Assembly: GCF_963974515.1 (NCBI RefSeq)
Contig: NZ_CAXBDD010000006.1
Coordinates: 38,100-102,099, forward strand
Length of the DNA stretch: 64,000 nucleotides
From: Sunxiuqinia sp963974515
GTDB taxonomy: Bacteria; Bacteroidota; Bacteroidia; Bacteroidales; Prolixibacteraceae
Direction: 5' to 3'
The position numbers and the translations under genes are program-made. The notes beneath the pieces were generated by a model that saw only the letters and a list, made by a program, of their open reading frames with translations, did not search any database and was not told where the DNA came from. This document shows positions 49,632 to 59,148 of this stretch, in pieces; within the stretch, counting starts at the first letter, position 1; each line of letters starts with the position of its first letter.

Positions 49632-50480
49632 ATGAGTATACTAATCGCGGATAGCGGATCGACAAAAACAGACTGGCTCTTTATGGGCGATTCAGGAGAA
49701 TCGAGATCGTTTAAAACGAGCGGGATCAACCCGTTTTTTCGGAACAGTGAGGATATTTATAACGAGTTGGAAACGGAACTGGCTCCAAGGCTCGGTGGTC
49801 AGCCTGGCGAAATCTTCTTTTATGGTGCTGGTATTATCAACCAGGAACGGGGAGAAGTAGTGCGTGCGGCGCTTCTCCGCTTGTTCTCCGATGCCCGTGT
49901 TGAGACTTGCAGCGATGTGCTTGGCGCGTCGCGCGCCCTTTTTGGATCCGGGGCCGGCATCGCCTGTATTTTGGGAACAGGCTCCAATGCGTGCTTGTAT
50001 GACGGGCAGCAGGTTCTGGCCGGGATTCCGCCGCTTGGGTTTATTTTAGGAGATGAATGTAGCGGGGCGGTGCTGGGCAAAAAGCTGCTGGGCGATTACT
50101 TCAAGAATATGATGCCAGCCGACGTGCAAACCTTGTTTGGTGAAGAATATTTTCCGACTGAAGCTGAGGTGCTCCGCCGTGTTTATCGCGAAGAACGGCC
50201 CAATAAATACCTGGCGGGATTTACTCCTTTTTTGTCGAAGTATATTGAAAAAACCTATTGCCAAGATATGGTAACCAACAGTGCCAGGGAGTTTTTTGAG
50301 CGTAACATCAACCAGTTGCCCGAAGCCCAAAAATTTGCGCTTGGCTTTGTGGGCTCGGTAGCCTGGAATTTCCAACCGATTATTCGAAGCCTTGCCAAAG
50401 CATACGAATTTAAGGAACCTTTAATCTTGAAAGGGCCGATTGAACGACTGAGCAAGTTTCATACAACAACGCAACAATAA
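49632..50480 (+). CDS. BadF/BadG-type N-acetylglucosamine kinase-like ATPase
   Basis: 282 residues. ASKHA ATPase motifs: ILIADSGSTKTDWLFMGD (phosphate 1), IACILGTGSNACLYDG (phosphate 2), and GFILGDECSGAVLGKKLLGDYF, with FVGSVAWNFQPIIRSLAKAY near the end. Members phosphorylate GlcNAc or MurNAc. It is 10 bp before murQ, which suggests that it supplies phosphorylated amino sugar from cell-wall recycling. Exact substrate (GlcNAc, MurNAc, both) is uncertain. Confidence 0.88.
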   Translation: MSILIADSGSTKTDWLFMGDSGESRSFKTSGINPFFRNSEDIYNELETELAPRLGGQPGEIFFYGAGIINQERGEVVRAALLRLFSDARVETCSDVLGASRALFGSGAGIACILGTGSNACLYDGQQVLAGIPPLGFILGDECSGAVLGKKLLGDYFKNMMPADVQTLFGEEYFPTEAEVLRRVYREERPNKYLAGFTPFLSKYIEKTYCQDMVTNSAREFFERNINQLPEAQKFALGFVGSVAWNFQPIIRSLAKAYEFKEPLILKGPIERLSKFHTTTQQ

Positions 50481-50490
50481 ATAGGGAAAA

Positions 50491-51306
50491 ATGACTTCGG
50501 AAAGCATCACAGAATCGGAATCGCTATACCATGATCTGGAGAAAATGTCGGTGAGACAGCTCCTCGAAAGCATTCATGAAGAAGATCGAAAAGTATTGCC
50601 GGCTGTGCAACGAACCATTCCTCAGATCGAAAAGCTTGTGGAGCAAGTGGTGGAGCGGATGCAGCAGGGTGGCCGCCTGTTTTATGTCGGTGCCGGCACC
50701 AGCGGTCGACTTGGCATTCTGGACGCGTCGGAAATTCCACCGACTTATGGGGTGGGGCACGGTCTGGTGATTGGCATGATTGCCGGCGGAGACCAGGCGA
50801 TCCGAAAGGCCGTAGAAGCAGCCGAAGACAATGAGGAGCTGGGCTGGCAGGATTTGCAGACCTATCAAATACAAAAGCTGGATACGGTGGTTGGAATAGC
50901 CGCCTCGGGGCGAACTCCCTATGTGATTGGCGCCGTGAGGAAAGCCCGCGAGCATGGGATGCTCACTGCTTGTGTGACCAACAATCCCGGTAGTGAACTG
51001 GCCAGGCAGGTCGATCTTCCCATTGAAGCCATCGTGGGGCCCGAGTTTGTATCGGGCAGTACCCGCATGAAATCAGGCACCTCGCAAAAGCTGATTCTGA
51101 ATATGATCACCACTTCGCTGATGATTAAGCTGGGTAAAGTGAAAGGCAATAAAATGGTAAACATGCAGCTCACCAATCAAAAACTGATTGTTCGTGGTAC
51201 GCGGATGATCATGGATGAGCTGGGCTACGACGAATCGACAGCCCGACGCCTGCTGCTCACCCATGGTTCGGTTAATAAGGTATTGGAGGCGGAGAAAGGG
51301 AAATAG
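50491..51306 (+). CDS. murQ: N-acetylmuramic acid 6-phosphate etherase (MurQ)
   Basis: 271 residues. SIS domain with FYVGAGTSGRLGILDASEIPPTYG near residue 65, GIAASGRTPYVIGAVRKA and the signature VSGSTRMKSGTSQKLILNMITTSLMIKLGKVKGNKMVNMQ near residue 188. It removes the D-lactyl group from MurNAc-6-phosphate to give GlcNAc-6-phosphate. Shorter than some MurQ proteins (about 300) but all core motifs are present. Works with the kinase upstream. Confidence 0.95.
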   Translation: MTSESITESESLYHDLEKMSVRQLLESIHEEDRKVLPAVQRTIPQIEKLVEQVVERMQQGGRLFYVGAGTSGRLGILDASEIPPTYGVGHGLVIGMIAGGDQAIRKAVEAAEDNEELGWQDLQTYQIQKLDTVVGIAASGRTPYVIGAVRKAREHGMLTACVTNNPGSELARQVDLPIEAIVGPEFVSGSTRMKSGTSQKLILNMITTSLMIKLGKVKGNKMVNMQLTNQKLIVRGTRMIMDELGYDESTARRLLLTHGSVNKVLEAEKGK

Positions 51307-51392
51307 TAGGAACATCAGCCTGATATAAGCAGGATGATCGTATTTCAAAAGCTTCGGAAGTTTTCAGTCAGGAAGAAAACATTGGAAAGCCA

Positions 51393-52223
51393 TCAGAAAT
51401 ACTTCACTTCTTCGTCCAGCAAATCGCTTAGTAAATTATTGGCCAGACGGCTGGCCCCTATGCGGAATAGCGATGGATTGAGCCAGTCTTCACCCAACAC
51501 TTCTTTTACAATTGTCAGGTAAAGGATCGCCTCTTCGGTAGTTGAAATGCCACCGGCCGGCTTAAAGCCGACCTTCTTACCTGTTTTCCGGTGGAAATCG
51601 CGAATAGCCAGACACATTTCCAGGGCGGCTTCAGGTGTTGCCGCCGGATTTATTTTACCGGTTGAAGTCTTAATAAAATCGGCGCCCGATTCCATCGCCA
51701 GAAATGAAGCATGACGAATTTTTTCAGGCTCAGCCAGTGCACCGGTTTCCAGTATTACTTTGAGATGGGCTTCGCCAATTGCTTGCTTGATGGTCGTCAC
51801 TTCTTCGCGACAAATCATATCATTGTGGTCCAGAAAAGCCCATAAAGGCAGGACAATATCAATTTCGTCGGCGCCATAATCAACCGCCATGCGCGCTTCC
51901 TTCACCTTTACCTCAATAAAACTCATGGAGCATGGAAATCCTCCGGCTACGGCAGCAATATTCACCTGGTCATCAAGTAGATTTTCCTTCACCGTGCGCA
52001 CCATATTGGGGTGCACGCAAATAGCCGCCACATTGGGCAGGTTGGGGTAGTCGTTCTCAAAATCGTTGACCCGCTCTGTGAATGCTTTCACATGACTGAT
52101 GGTATCTGTTGAGTTCAGAGTGGTCAGGTCGATACAGGAGAAAGCCAGTTCTTGCCAGTCGGAATTGTTGTTGCCTGTGGCGATCGCTTTGATGGCGGCT
52201 AAGTTGTGCTGCATGGTTTCCAT
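51393..52223 (-). CDS. deoC: Deoxyribose-phosphate aldolase (DeoC)
   Basis: 276 residues. DeoC barrel with CIDLTTLNSTDT, VAAICVHPNMV, IAAVAGGFPCSMSFIEVKVKEARMAVDYGADEIDIVLPLWAFL, the Schiff-base segment LKVILETGAL, GADFIKTSTGKINPAATPE, and VGFKPAGGISTTEEAI. It splits 2-deoxyribose-5-phosphate in nucleoside salvage. Slightly longer than the classical short form, N-terminal extension about 20 residues. Six bp downstream of the MazG-like gene on the same strand. Confidence 0.95.
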   Translation of the reverse strand: METMQHNLAAIKAIATGNNNSDWQELAFSCIDLTTLNSTDTISHVKAFTERVNDFENDYPNLPNVAAICVHPNMVRTVKENLLDDQVNIAAVAGGFPCSMSFIEVKVKEARMAVDYGADEIDIVLPLWAFLDHNDMICREEVTTIKQAIGEAHLKVILETGALAEPEKIRHASFLAMESGADFIKTSTGKINPAATPEAALEMCLAIRDFHRKTGKKVGFKPAGGISTTEEAILYLTIVKEVLGEDWLNPSLFRIGASRLANNLLSDLLDEEVKYF

Positions 52224-52229
52224 TACCTT

Positions 52230-52577
52230 TTATTTTAGTTTCGGATTATTATCATGGCGGTCTTTGTCCCGCATGGTCTTCTTTTCTACGTTGTTTAAGA
52301 ATGCTTGGTTCAGGTCAACTCCGGTTTGGTTGGCTAAACAGATCAAGACCCAAAACACATCGGCCATTTCATCGGCCAAGTCGCAGGACTCATCGCTTTT
52401 TTTAAACGACTGGTCGCCGTAGGTGCGGGCCATGATGCGTGCCAGCTCCCCCACTTCTTCCGTCAAAATGGTCATATTGGTTAACTCACTGAAGTATCGG
52501 ACGCCAATGGTTTTGATCCATTCGTCCACCATTTTTTGTGCTTCGGGCAGACTAACTGTTTTGGGTTGTGTATTCAT
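52230..52577 (-). CDS. MazG-like nucleotide pyrophosphohydrolase
   Basis: 115 residues. MazG motif NMTILTEEVGELARIMARTYG and CDLADEMADVFWVLICLANQTG give the EExxE and ExxD metal sites. Small single-domain members hydrolyse NTPs or modified nucleotides. Followed by deoC. Confidence 0.9.
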   Translation of the reverse strand: MNTQPKTVSLPEAQKMVDEWIKTIGVRYFSELTNMTILTEEVGELARIMARTYGDQSFKKSDESCDLADEMADVFWVLICLANQTGVDLNQAFLNNVEKKTMRDKDRHDNNPKLK

Positions 52578-52630
52578 AAATTATTGAAATGGATAATAAA
52601 TTTGAAACAAATCATGAAGCATTTTGATTG

Positions 52631-53086
52631 TCAAAATGTTTTATTTCTTGAATCAATAATGATGGTGACCGGCCCGTCGTTGAGCAAATCAACTTGCATG
52701 GTGGCCCCAAATTCGCCGGTCTTTACTTCTTTTTTAAGTGTTGCCGATAGAGCATCAACAAATTGCTCATACATCGGAATCGCCACATCGGGTTTTGAAG
52801 CACGAATATACGAAGGCCGGTTGCCTTTTTTGGTGTTGGCATGCAGCGTAAATTGGCTAACCACCAGCGCATCGCCAGCCACGTCCAGCAACGATTCGTT
52901 CATCACGCCATCCTGATCGTCAAAGATTCGCAACTGGCTTATTTTTTTCACCAACCAGTTGATATCTTCACTGTTGTCGGAATCTTCAACGCCCAACAGA
53001 ATCAACACGCCCGTGCCAATACTCGACCTAATTTGCTGATTTATAGAAACCGATGCCCTGGAAACCCGCTGAATGACAACTCTCAT
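52631..53086 (-). CDS. dtd: D-aminoacyl-tRNA deacylase (Dtd)
   Basis: 151 residues from ATG 53086; a longer frame upstream is not supported. MRVVIQRVSRASVSINQQIRSSIGTGVLILLGVEDSD is the typical start; catalytic SQFTLHANTKKGNRPSYIRA and the Gly-cisPro motif in NDGPVTIIIDS are present. It removes D-amino acids (and Gly) from mischarged tRNA. Divergent from the TonB receptor. Confidence 0.96.
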   Translation of the reverse strand: MRVVIQRVSRASVSINQQIRSSIGTGVLILLGVEDSDNSEDINWLVKKISQLRIFDDQDGVMNESLLDVAGDALVVSQFTLHANTKKGNRPSYIRASKPDVAIPMYEQFVDALSATLKKEVKTGEFGATMQVDLLNDGPVTIIIDSRNKTF

Positions 53087-53133
53087 TTTGTCTATTTTTT
53101 TGAAAAGCAAACGATCATCGAACAAGCTTTCCT

Positions 53134-53141
53134 TATTTTTG
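53134..53141 (+). promoter_or_regulatory. -7 promoter box for the TonB receptor gene
   Basis: TATTTTTG is a perfect TAnnTTTG 40 bp before the start at 53182. No TTG at standard distance. Confidence 0.45.
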
Positions 53142-53181
53142 TTTAACTATTTCAATTTAGATCTAAACAAGTGATCGAAAC

Positions 53182-55602
53182 ATGAATTTTGAACAAGCAA
53201 AGATAATGATTCAACAAACGATTCGAAATAGTGCTATCCTCGTCCTGCTGCTGTTTTTGGTTAGCGGAGCTTTTGCGCAGCGCGCTTCCATTCACGGGCG
53301 CGTATTTGATGCTGCCAGCAACGAAGGCTTACCTTTTGTGAATGTGGTGGTCTCGGGAACGACCACTGGAACAGTGACCGACGAAGATGGCAGCTACCAT
53401 CTGACAGGTTTGGAGCCGGGTTTTATTCGGTTGGAGGTGTCGTTTATTGGTTACGATGAGGTGATTTCGCCCGAAGTTGAAGTCAGCAACCTGAAGCCAG
53501 CTTACCTCGATATTGAGTTGGAGCGGAGTAATACGCAGTTAAGTGAGGTCACGGTCTCGGCTTCGCTGTTTCGGAAAACCGAGGAAAGCCCGGTGTCGTT
53601 AAAAAATATTGGCATTTCAGAAATTGAAAACAGCCCCGGCGCGAATCGGGATATCTCCAAAGTTATTCAGTCGTTTGCGGGTGTTCAGTCAACACCTTCC
53701 TTTCGGAATGATATTATTATCCGGGGGGGTGGGCCAGCCGAGAGCCGCTTTTTTTTAGATGGCGTGGAAGTTCCGAATATTAATCATTTTGCCACGCAGG
53801 GAGCGTCGGGTGGTCCGGTTGGGATCCTGAATGCCGATTTGCTGCGCGAGGTTAACTATTATTCCGGGGCGTTTCCGGCTAACCGGGGCAATGCACTGAG
53901 CGGCGTGTTTGAGTTTTTTCAGGTGGATGGTAATTCGGAAAAGCTTCGGGTGCAGGCTGCAGTGGGGGCTTCGGAAATTTCGGGAACCATTGATGGGCCA
54001 ATCGGCGAGAATACGAGCTACATTCTTTCAGTCCGACGATCGTACTTGCAGTTTTTGTTTGGCATTCTGGAGTTGCCGTTTCTGCCTACGTTTAATGATT
54101 TTCAATTTAAGATAAAAACCAAACTTGATCAAAAAAATGAGCTGACATTTACCGGCCTAGGTGCCATTGATCAGTTTGCGCTGAACCTGGATATCGATGA
54201 TCCGGATGCCCAGCAGCGGTATATTCTGGCATCGATACCGGAGAACGAGCAGTGGACCTATACGGTAGGGGCCGTTTATAAACACTTTCGCGAGAATGGG
54301 TACCAAACGCTGGTGGCCAGCCGAAACCACCTGCACAATTCGGCTGTCAAGTACCTCGATAATGACGACAGCTCAGAAGCCAATAAAACCATCGACTATG
54401 TTTCGGAAGAAATTGAGAACAAGTTTCGATATGAAAATACCATCCGCTCGGGCAATGTGAAGTGGAATTTTGGGGCCAGCCTCGATTTTGTCACCTACAC
54501 CAATTCAACCCAACAAAAGCGCTACTATCCGGGAGGAATTCAGGATATCGATTTTGATACGGACTTGAACTTGGTGAAATGGGGACTTTTTGGACAGGCC
54601 AGCGATAAGTTTTTGAGTGATCGTTTGACCTTGTCACTTGGGATTCGCATGGATGCCAACAACTATTCTTCAAGCATGCGTTCCTTGTTCGATCAGCTTT
54701 CGCCGCGTTTGTCGGCTTCGTACCAACTAGCACCTTCCTGGAGTCTAAACTTCAACACCGGGCGCTATTTTCAGTTGCCGCCTTACACCGCATTAGGCTT
54801 CAAGCTCGATGGCGAGCTGGTCAATAAGTCGAACCAATTGAAATATATCCAAGCCGATCACCTGATTGGAGGTGTTGAGTTTCGGCCGCGTCAAAATGTG
54901 ATATTTTCGGTAGAAGGATTTTTGAAGCAATACAGCGACTATCCGTTTTCGGTGAAAGATTCGGTTAGCTTGGCCAACCTGGGGGCCGATTTTGGTGTGA
55001 TTGGGAATGAGGAGGTGGAGTCGGTTTCGAAAGGAAGGGCCTATGGTGTCGAGTTTCAAACTCGGATTGCTTCATCAAACAGGTTCAACTTGAATTTGTC
55101 GTACACTTGGGTGCGCAGTGAGTTTGAGGATAAGAAAGGCGATTATTTTGTTTCGAGCTGGGATAGCCGGCATGTTTTGGTGCTGACAAGCACGAAAAAA
55201 CTGAAACGAGAGTGGCAGATTGGAAGCCGCTGGCGTTATGTGGGTGGTTTGCCTTACACGCCCTACGATTTGGACCGGTCGACTTTGATAGAAGCGTGGA
55301 ACCTGAACGGAGGCCCATACCTGAATACAGGTGCTTGGAATACCAGGCGGTTTGATCCGTTTCACCAGTTGGATGTCCGCGTTGACAAGACTTATTACCT
55401 GAATAAGATTACGGCGAAATTCTACATCGACATTCAAAACCTGTACAGTTTCAAAAATCAGGATCAGGATATTTTGGTGCGTGAGCAAAATGCCAACGGA
55501 CAGTTTGTGACGACAGACAATGGAACCCGGTACGTACTGGAGCGGGTTGAAAATACGTCGGGAACAGTATTGCCAACCATCGGAATCATACTTCAGTTTT
55601 AA
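53182..55602 (+). CDS. TonB-dependent receptor
   Basis: 806 residues; a second ATG eight codons in also fits. Signal peptide to about 34 (GAFAQ), CarboxypepD_reg-like domain (ASIHGRVFDAASNEGLPFVNVVVSGTTTGTVTDEDGSYHLTGL), a plug with GANRDISKVIQSFAGVQSTPSFRNDIIIRGGGPAESRFFLDGVEVPNINHF, and a barrel ending LPTIGIILQF. It does not have a paired SusD-like gene. Ligand unknown. Downstream lplA is 13 bp away but functionally unrelated. Confidence 0.92.
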   Translation: MNFEQAKIMIQQTIRNSAILVLLLFLVSGAFAQRASIHGRVFDAASNEGLPFVNVVVSGTTTGTVTDEDGSYHLTGLEPGFIRLEVSFIGYDEVISPEVEVSNLKPAYLDIELERSNTQLSEVTVSASLFRKTEESPVSLKNIGISEIENSPGANRDISKVIQSFAGVQSTPSFRNDIIIRGGGPAESRFFLDGVEVPNINHFATQGASGGPVGILNADLLREVNYYSGAFPANRGNALSGVFEFFQVDGNSEKLRVQAAVGASEISGTIDGPIGENTSYILSVRRSYLQFLFGILELPFLPTFNDFQFKIKTKLDQKNELTFTGLGAIDQFALNLDIDDPDAQQRYILASIPENEQWTYTVGAVYKHFRENGYQTLVASRNHLHNSAVKYLDNDDSSEANKTIDYVSEEIENKFRYENTIRSGNVKWNFGASLDFVTYTNSTQQKRYYPGGIQDIDFDTDLNLVKWGLFGQASDKFLSDRLTLSLGIRMDANNYSSSMRSLFDQLSPRLSASYQLAPSWSLNFNTGRYFQLPPYTALGFKLDGELVNKSNQLKYIQADHLIGGVEFRPRQNVIFSVEGFLKQYSDYPFSVKDSVSLANLGADFGVIGNEEVESVSKGRAYGVEFQTRIASSNRFNLNLSYTWVRSEFEDKKGDYFVSSWDSRHVLVLTSTKKLKREWQIGSRWRYVGGLPYTPYDLDRSTLIEAWNLNGGPYLNTGAWNTRRFDPFHQLDVRVDKTYYLNKITAKFYIDIQNLYSFKNQDQDILVREQNANGQFVTTDNGTRYVLERVENTSGTVLPTIGIILQF

Positions 55603-55615
55603 CTACCTTTGAATT

Positions 55616-56593
55616 ATGCACGTGATTTGTATCCAACAAAAGGGGTTTGATCCTTATTTTAACCTTGCCGTAGAAGAATATCTGCTCAAGAATTTTGCGG
55701 AAGATGTCTTTATGCTTTGGCGGGGCGAACGATCGATTGTGGTTGGAAAGCACCAGAATGCGCTGGCTGAGATCAATCATCGCTATGTAGCTGAGAACAA
55801 AATCAAGATTGCACGCCGGATTTCAGGCGGGGGTACGGTTTTTCACGATCCGGGCAACCTGAATTTTACGTTTATCAAGACCGTGGACCGGATTGATCAA
55901 GTAAACTTCAAGGTGTTTACCCGGCCTATTGTGGCCGTTTTGGAAAAGTTGGGCCTTGAGGCGTACACCTCCGGAAGAAATGATCTGGTGATGGATGGGA
56001 AAAAGATCTCGGGCAATGCGGAACATGTTTATAAAAAGCGGGTTTTGCATCATGGCACCTTGCTTTTCGATAGCGACCTTAGCCAGCTGCGGGACGCGTT
56101 GAAGGTAGATTTATCACGTTTTAAAGACAAGGCTGTTCAATCTAACCGAAGTGAGGTTGGCAACATTGCCGCTTTTCTGGATCAGAAGATGGATATTGAA
56201 GCTTTTTCAGATTTTATTTTCGAGGGAATCCGAGAAACCTATCCGGAAAACCGTGTTTTTCAGTTTTCGGAAGAAGAGGTGGCAGCCATTCAAAAGCTGC
56301 GGGATGAAAAGTACGCGACTTGGGACTGGATCTACGGTTATTCGCCAAAATACAAATACAGCAATCAGTTGGAGATGCGTGGGCAAACGATTTCCTTTTC
56401 TTTGGATGTGGTTAAAGGCATCATCAATTCCATCGACTTTTTGGGGAAAATATCAAATGAGCAGGCTATTCTGCTTACGAATGCTCTGCTGGATACGCGT
56501 CATGATTATTGGGAACTGGAGCAAAAGTTACGAAAAATTGAAGTTGGCTTGGCTCCAATTCCGGTCGATAAACTGCTCGATTCTTTGGTTTAA
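55616..56593 (+). CDS. lplA: Lipoate-protein ligase A
   Basis: 325 residues. FNLAVEEYLLKNFAEDVFMLWRGERSIVVGKHQNALAEINHRY, ARRISGGGTVFHDPGNLNFTF and DLVMDGKKISGNAEHVYKKRVLHHGTLLF are ligase A motifs; a C-terminal accessory domain (WDWIYGYSPKYKYS to the end) completes the protein. It attaches free lipoate to 2-oxoacid dehydrogenase E2 and GcvH. Convergent with the ECF operon terminal gene, 2 bp between the stops. Confidence 0.93.
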   Translation: MHVICIQQKGFDPYFNLAVEEYLLKNFAEDVFMLWRGERSIVVGKHQNALAEINHRYVAENKIKIARRISGGGTVFHDPGNLNFTFIKTVDRIDQVNFKVFTRPIVAVLEKLGLEAYTSGRNDLVMDGKKISGNAEHVYKKRVLHHGTLLFDSDLSQLRDALKVDLSRFKDKAVQSNRSEVGNIAAFLDQKMDIEAFSDFIFEGIRETYPENRVFQFSEEEVAAIQKLRDEKYATWDWIYGYSPKYKYSNQLEMRGQTISFSLDVVKGIINSIDFLGKISNEQAILLTNALLDTRHDYWELEQKLRKIEVGLAPIPVDKLLDSLV

Positions 56594-56595
56594 CC

Positions 56596-59148
56596 TTAAG
56601 GAACCACCTCAATTGTTTTCTGGATTTTGGTCACTTCACCATTGGATTTCACCATTTCGCCCCGGATAATGAATTTTCCCAGCACCTGCCCGGCAGCCAC
56701 TTCAAATTCCGATCGACCATTCGGGTTCATCGTTACCGCGGGGCTCCAAAACAGAGTGGTTGACTGTTGTTTAGGGTTTTCAGATTTTCTCAGCCAGAAA
56801 TCGCGTGGAATGCGATAGTCACCCTCAAAAATATCTTCCGCAGGTTGTAGTTCCACTTGTTTGATTGTTTCACCTCGCTTGGTCCAGATTTCAATCAGCC
56901 CAACCGAATTGAGGCCTGTGTAGCGCTGGATTTCAACGGGGCTGGTCGACACATTGATGGTCTCCACATCGTACGGACTCAACGAATTTAGAACACTAGC
57001 ACTGGTTCCCATTTTTTGTCCGTCAATCACAATTAGGGCGCCATCCTGAGCATTAATTGAGTTGGTTCCTCCGGGGAAGATGATTTTATCACCATCCAGA
57101 CGGTAAGGCTTAATGACTTTCAGCACTTCGAGCAGTGACGTTGCCGTTTGCAAGTATTTTTTGTACGCAGGTTCAGCCATTTCTCGATCCTTGGGGTCGA
57201 TTTTTATTTTTGTAAATAAGTTCCTGTTTTTTTGGTAGAAATCGCTGCTGAATTGGGCTTGTTCCAGTGTTGCGTAGGTCTGTAAAAAGGATTGAACCTG
57301 ATCAGAAATTTGCTCTGCCAATGTTTTTTTGAAAGTCACTTTCAGATCTTCGCTGCCATCGGGCCCAATGGCTTTGATGGCAAAATCTTCGAGCTTGTCG
57401 GCGTTGATAGCCTGCTGGTAAAACTCACCGTTTTCATCACTCGAGCTGTTGAGTATTTGCATGTTTTGAGCGTTGATGAAACTCACTTTGGCGTTGGGTA
57501 CTGGTTCATTGTTTTTGTTGACAACTTGCCCAAAAAGCCCTGATTGTTGATGTCTATTCTGCTCACGCTCCCGGTCAAAGTGAGTGATGCTGTTCCAGTC
57601 AAAATTCTTCATCCGGTTGGCAACCAAGAGGTAATTCATAGTGGTCTCCAGATTTTTTGTCTCCAGCAGACTTTCGGGGTCTGTAAGTTCTTTAGAAAGA
57701 TCGGAGTTGAATAGAAGCCAGGCTTCCCAATGGTTCGGCCAGTTCAAGTTTTCCTCGTCTGCGCTGATTGTCAGGTTCAATGCCGGTGTTTCGTCAGCCG
57801 GGGTGCCGCTTTCGAAGGTAAACTTGAACACTTCACCAGCTTTTACTTTTTCCGGTGCGTTTAACTCAAGCACTGACTTGCCTTTTTTTTCGAGATAAAC
57901 CAGCCGGCTGGCCAGCATCTCGCTATCTTCATTGAAAGCCGAGATCAGGCTGACCCCATTGGGGAAATCAGTGTTAGGAATTTTTAGGCGCATGGGGCTT
58001 TCAAGCTCGACTTCAGAAGCCCAAAGGATGTTTTCGCCTTTGTTGGCCAGCAGGTGAATTGTTTCTGGTTTCTGTGTTGCCGGAACCAGATTGAGATAGA
58101 TAAAATCAGCATCGGTACGAACAAGCGCCAGCCCCAAAGTTTCTTTAACCTTTGGCAATGCAAAAGTTTGGTTTTCTCCCAGTTCACTGGTCAGGCGCAA
58201 GCGATATTGCTTTTCTTTTTCAAACACACATGGAAACACACCAAAACCTGGAATCGAAGTGCTGCCCTGGCCGATTCTCGTGCCGTTTTCATCGGTAATT
58301 TCACCAGCTACTGATACCGGCTGCCCCAGTTCGTTGTGAACGCTAAAGCCAAGTTTTTGGGGAGTTCCGGCAACCAGCTGTCCCCCTTCAGGATAAAAGC
58401 ATACGTTGAGTTGTTCGTTTTTCACTGGAAGAACGGTTGAAAAAATCAACTCGTCTCTTTTAGTCAAAATGGTCAATTTTAAAGGGCTTTCGAAGGCTTT
58501 GTCGGGAAGAGATAAGTCAACGGTAGTCTTTCCGTCAGAATTTGTTTTTATTTTTTGTTTCAGAACAAGCTCTTGCTGATGATAAAGTTCCGCTTGCAGC
58601 TTTTCGTTTTTGGCCGGGCTGCCGTCCATTTCCTCCATAACAAAAGTATAGTTGTTTGACTTTCCGGGAACCAGAAGTGTGGGAACCGTTGTTTCTTTTA
58701 GGCGAAACGCTTCTTCATTTTTTTGATTAATGTAAATCAGTTTGTAAAAAGCTTCGTTGGCCCGGGATGCAGAAGCTGGGCTGGCAACCAAAACGTATCT
58801 GCCTTCGTGCAGGCCTTTGGGAATGGCGATGTCGCCTTTCATCATGCCCTTTTGCGATTTGAAATTGTGACCAATGATACGAACGCCATCCCCCGAGTAT
58901 AAGCCAACCTGTACGTCACTGCTGATTGGTTCCACGATTTGGCCTGTTGTATTGGTAATCAACATCGAAAACCAAATCACTTCTTCCGGCTTGTAAACTT
59001 CCTTATCGGTGGTCAGCTGAATTTTTTCAATCGGATAATACTGGTAGTATTCATTCAGCATTTGGGCAATATCCGAAAGGACAACACTTTGTGACGATGC
59101 TGTTAAGGAGATTAGGGTAAGACAGATGCAAAATAATTTCGTTTTCAT
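56596..59148 (-). CDS. MG2/plug-domain exported protein
   Basis: 850 residues with a signal peptide (about 1-19, LTASSQS). Near the start YYPIEKIQLTTDKEVYKPEEVIWFSMLITN is an alpha-2-macroglobulin MG2 domain; several beta-sandwich domains follow. At about 520-550 VVNKNNEPVPNAKVSFINAQNM is carboxypeptidase-regulatory-like. Near residue 720 INAQDGALIVIDGQKMG...SPYDVETINVSTSPVEIQRYTGLNSVGLIEIWTKRGE is a TonB plug-like domain, but no barrel follows, only about 70 residues. Last gene of the ECF operon, overlapping the previous gene by 4 bp (ATGA). Possibly an outer-surface or periplasmic partner of TonB-type machinery; function unknown. Confidence 0.85.
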   Translation of the reverse strand: MKTKLFCICLTLISLTASSQSVVLSDIAQMLNEYYQYYPIEKIQLTTDKEVYKPEEVIWFSMLITNTTGQIVEPISSDVQVGLYSGDGVRIIGHNFKSQKGMMKGDIAIPKGLHEGRYVLVASPASASRANEAFYKLIYINQKNEEAFRLKETTVPTLLVPGKSNNYTFVMEEMDGSPAKNEKLQAELYHQQELVLKQKIKTNSDGKTTVDLSLPDKAFESPLKLTILTKRDELIFSTVLPVKNEQLNVCFYPEGGQLVAGTPQKLGFSVHNELGQPVSVAGEITDENGTRIGQGSTSIPGFGVFPCVFEKEKQYRLRLTSELGENQTFALPKVKETLGLALVRTDADFIYLNLVPATQKPETIHLLANKGENILWASEVELESPMRLKIPNTDFPNGVSLISAFNEDSEMLASRLVYLEKKGKSVLELNAPEKVKAGEVFKFTFESGTPADETPALNLTISADEENLNWPNHWEAWLLFNSDLSKELTDPESLLETKNLETTMNYLLVANRMKNFDWNSITHFDREREQNRHQQSGLFGQVVNKNNEPVPNAKVSFINAQNMQILNSSSDENGEFYQQAINADKLEDFAIKAIGPDGSEDLKVTFKKTLAEQISDQVQSFLQTYATLEQAQFSSDFYQKNRNLFTKIKIDPKDREMAEPAYKKYLQTATSLLEVLKVIKPYRLDGDKIIFPGGTNSINAQDGALIVIDGQKMGTSASVLNSLSPYDVETINVSTSPVEIQRYTGLNSVGLIEIWTKRGETIKQVELQPAEDIFEGDYRIPRDFWLRKSENPKQQSTTLFWSPAVTMNPNGRSEFEVAAGQVLGKFIIRGEMVKSNGEVTKIQKTIEVVP

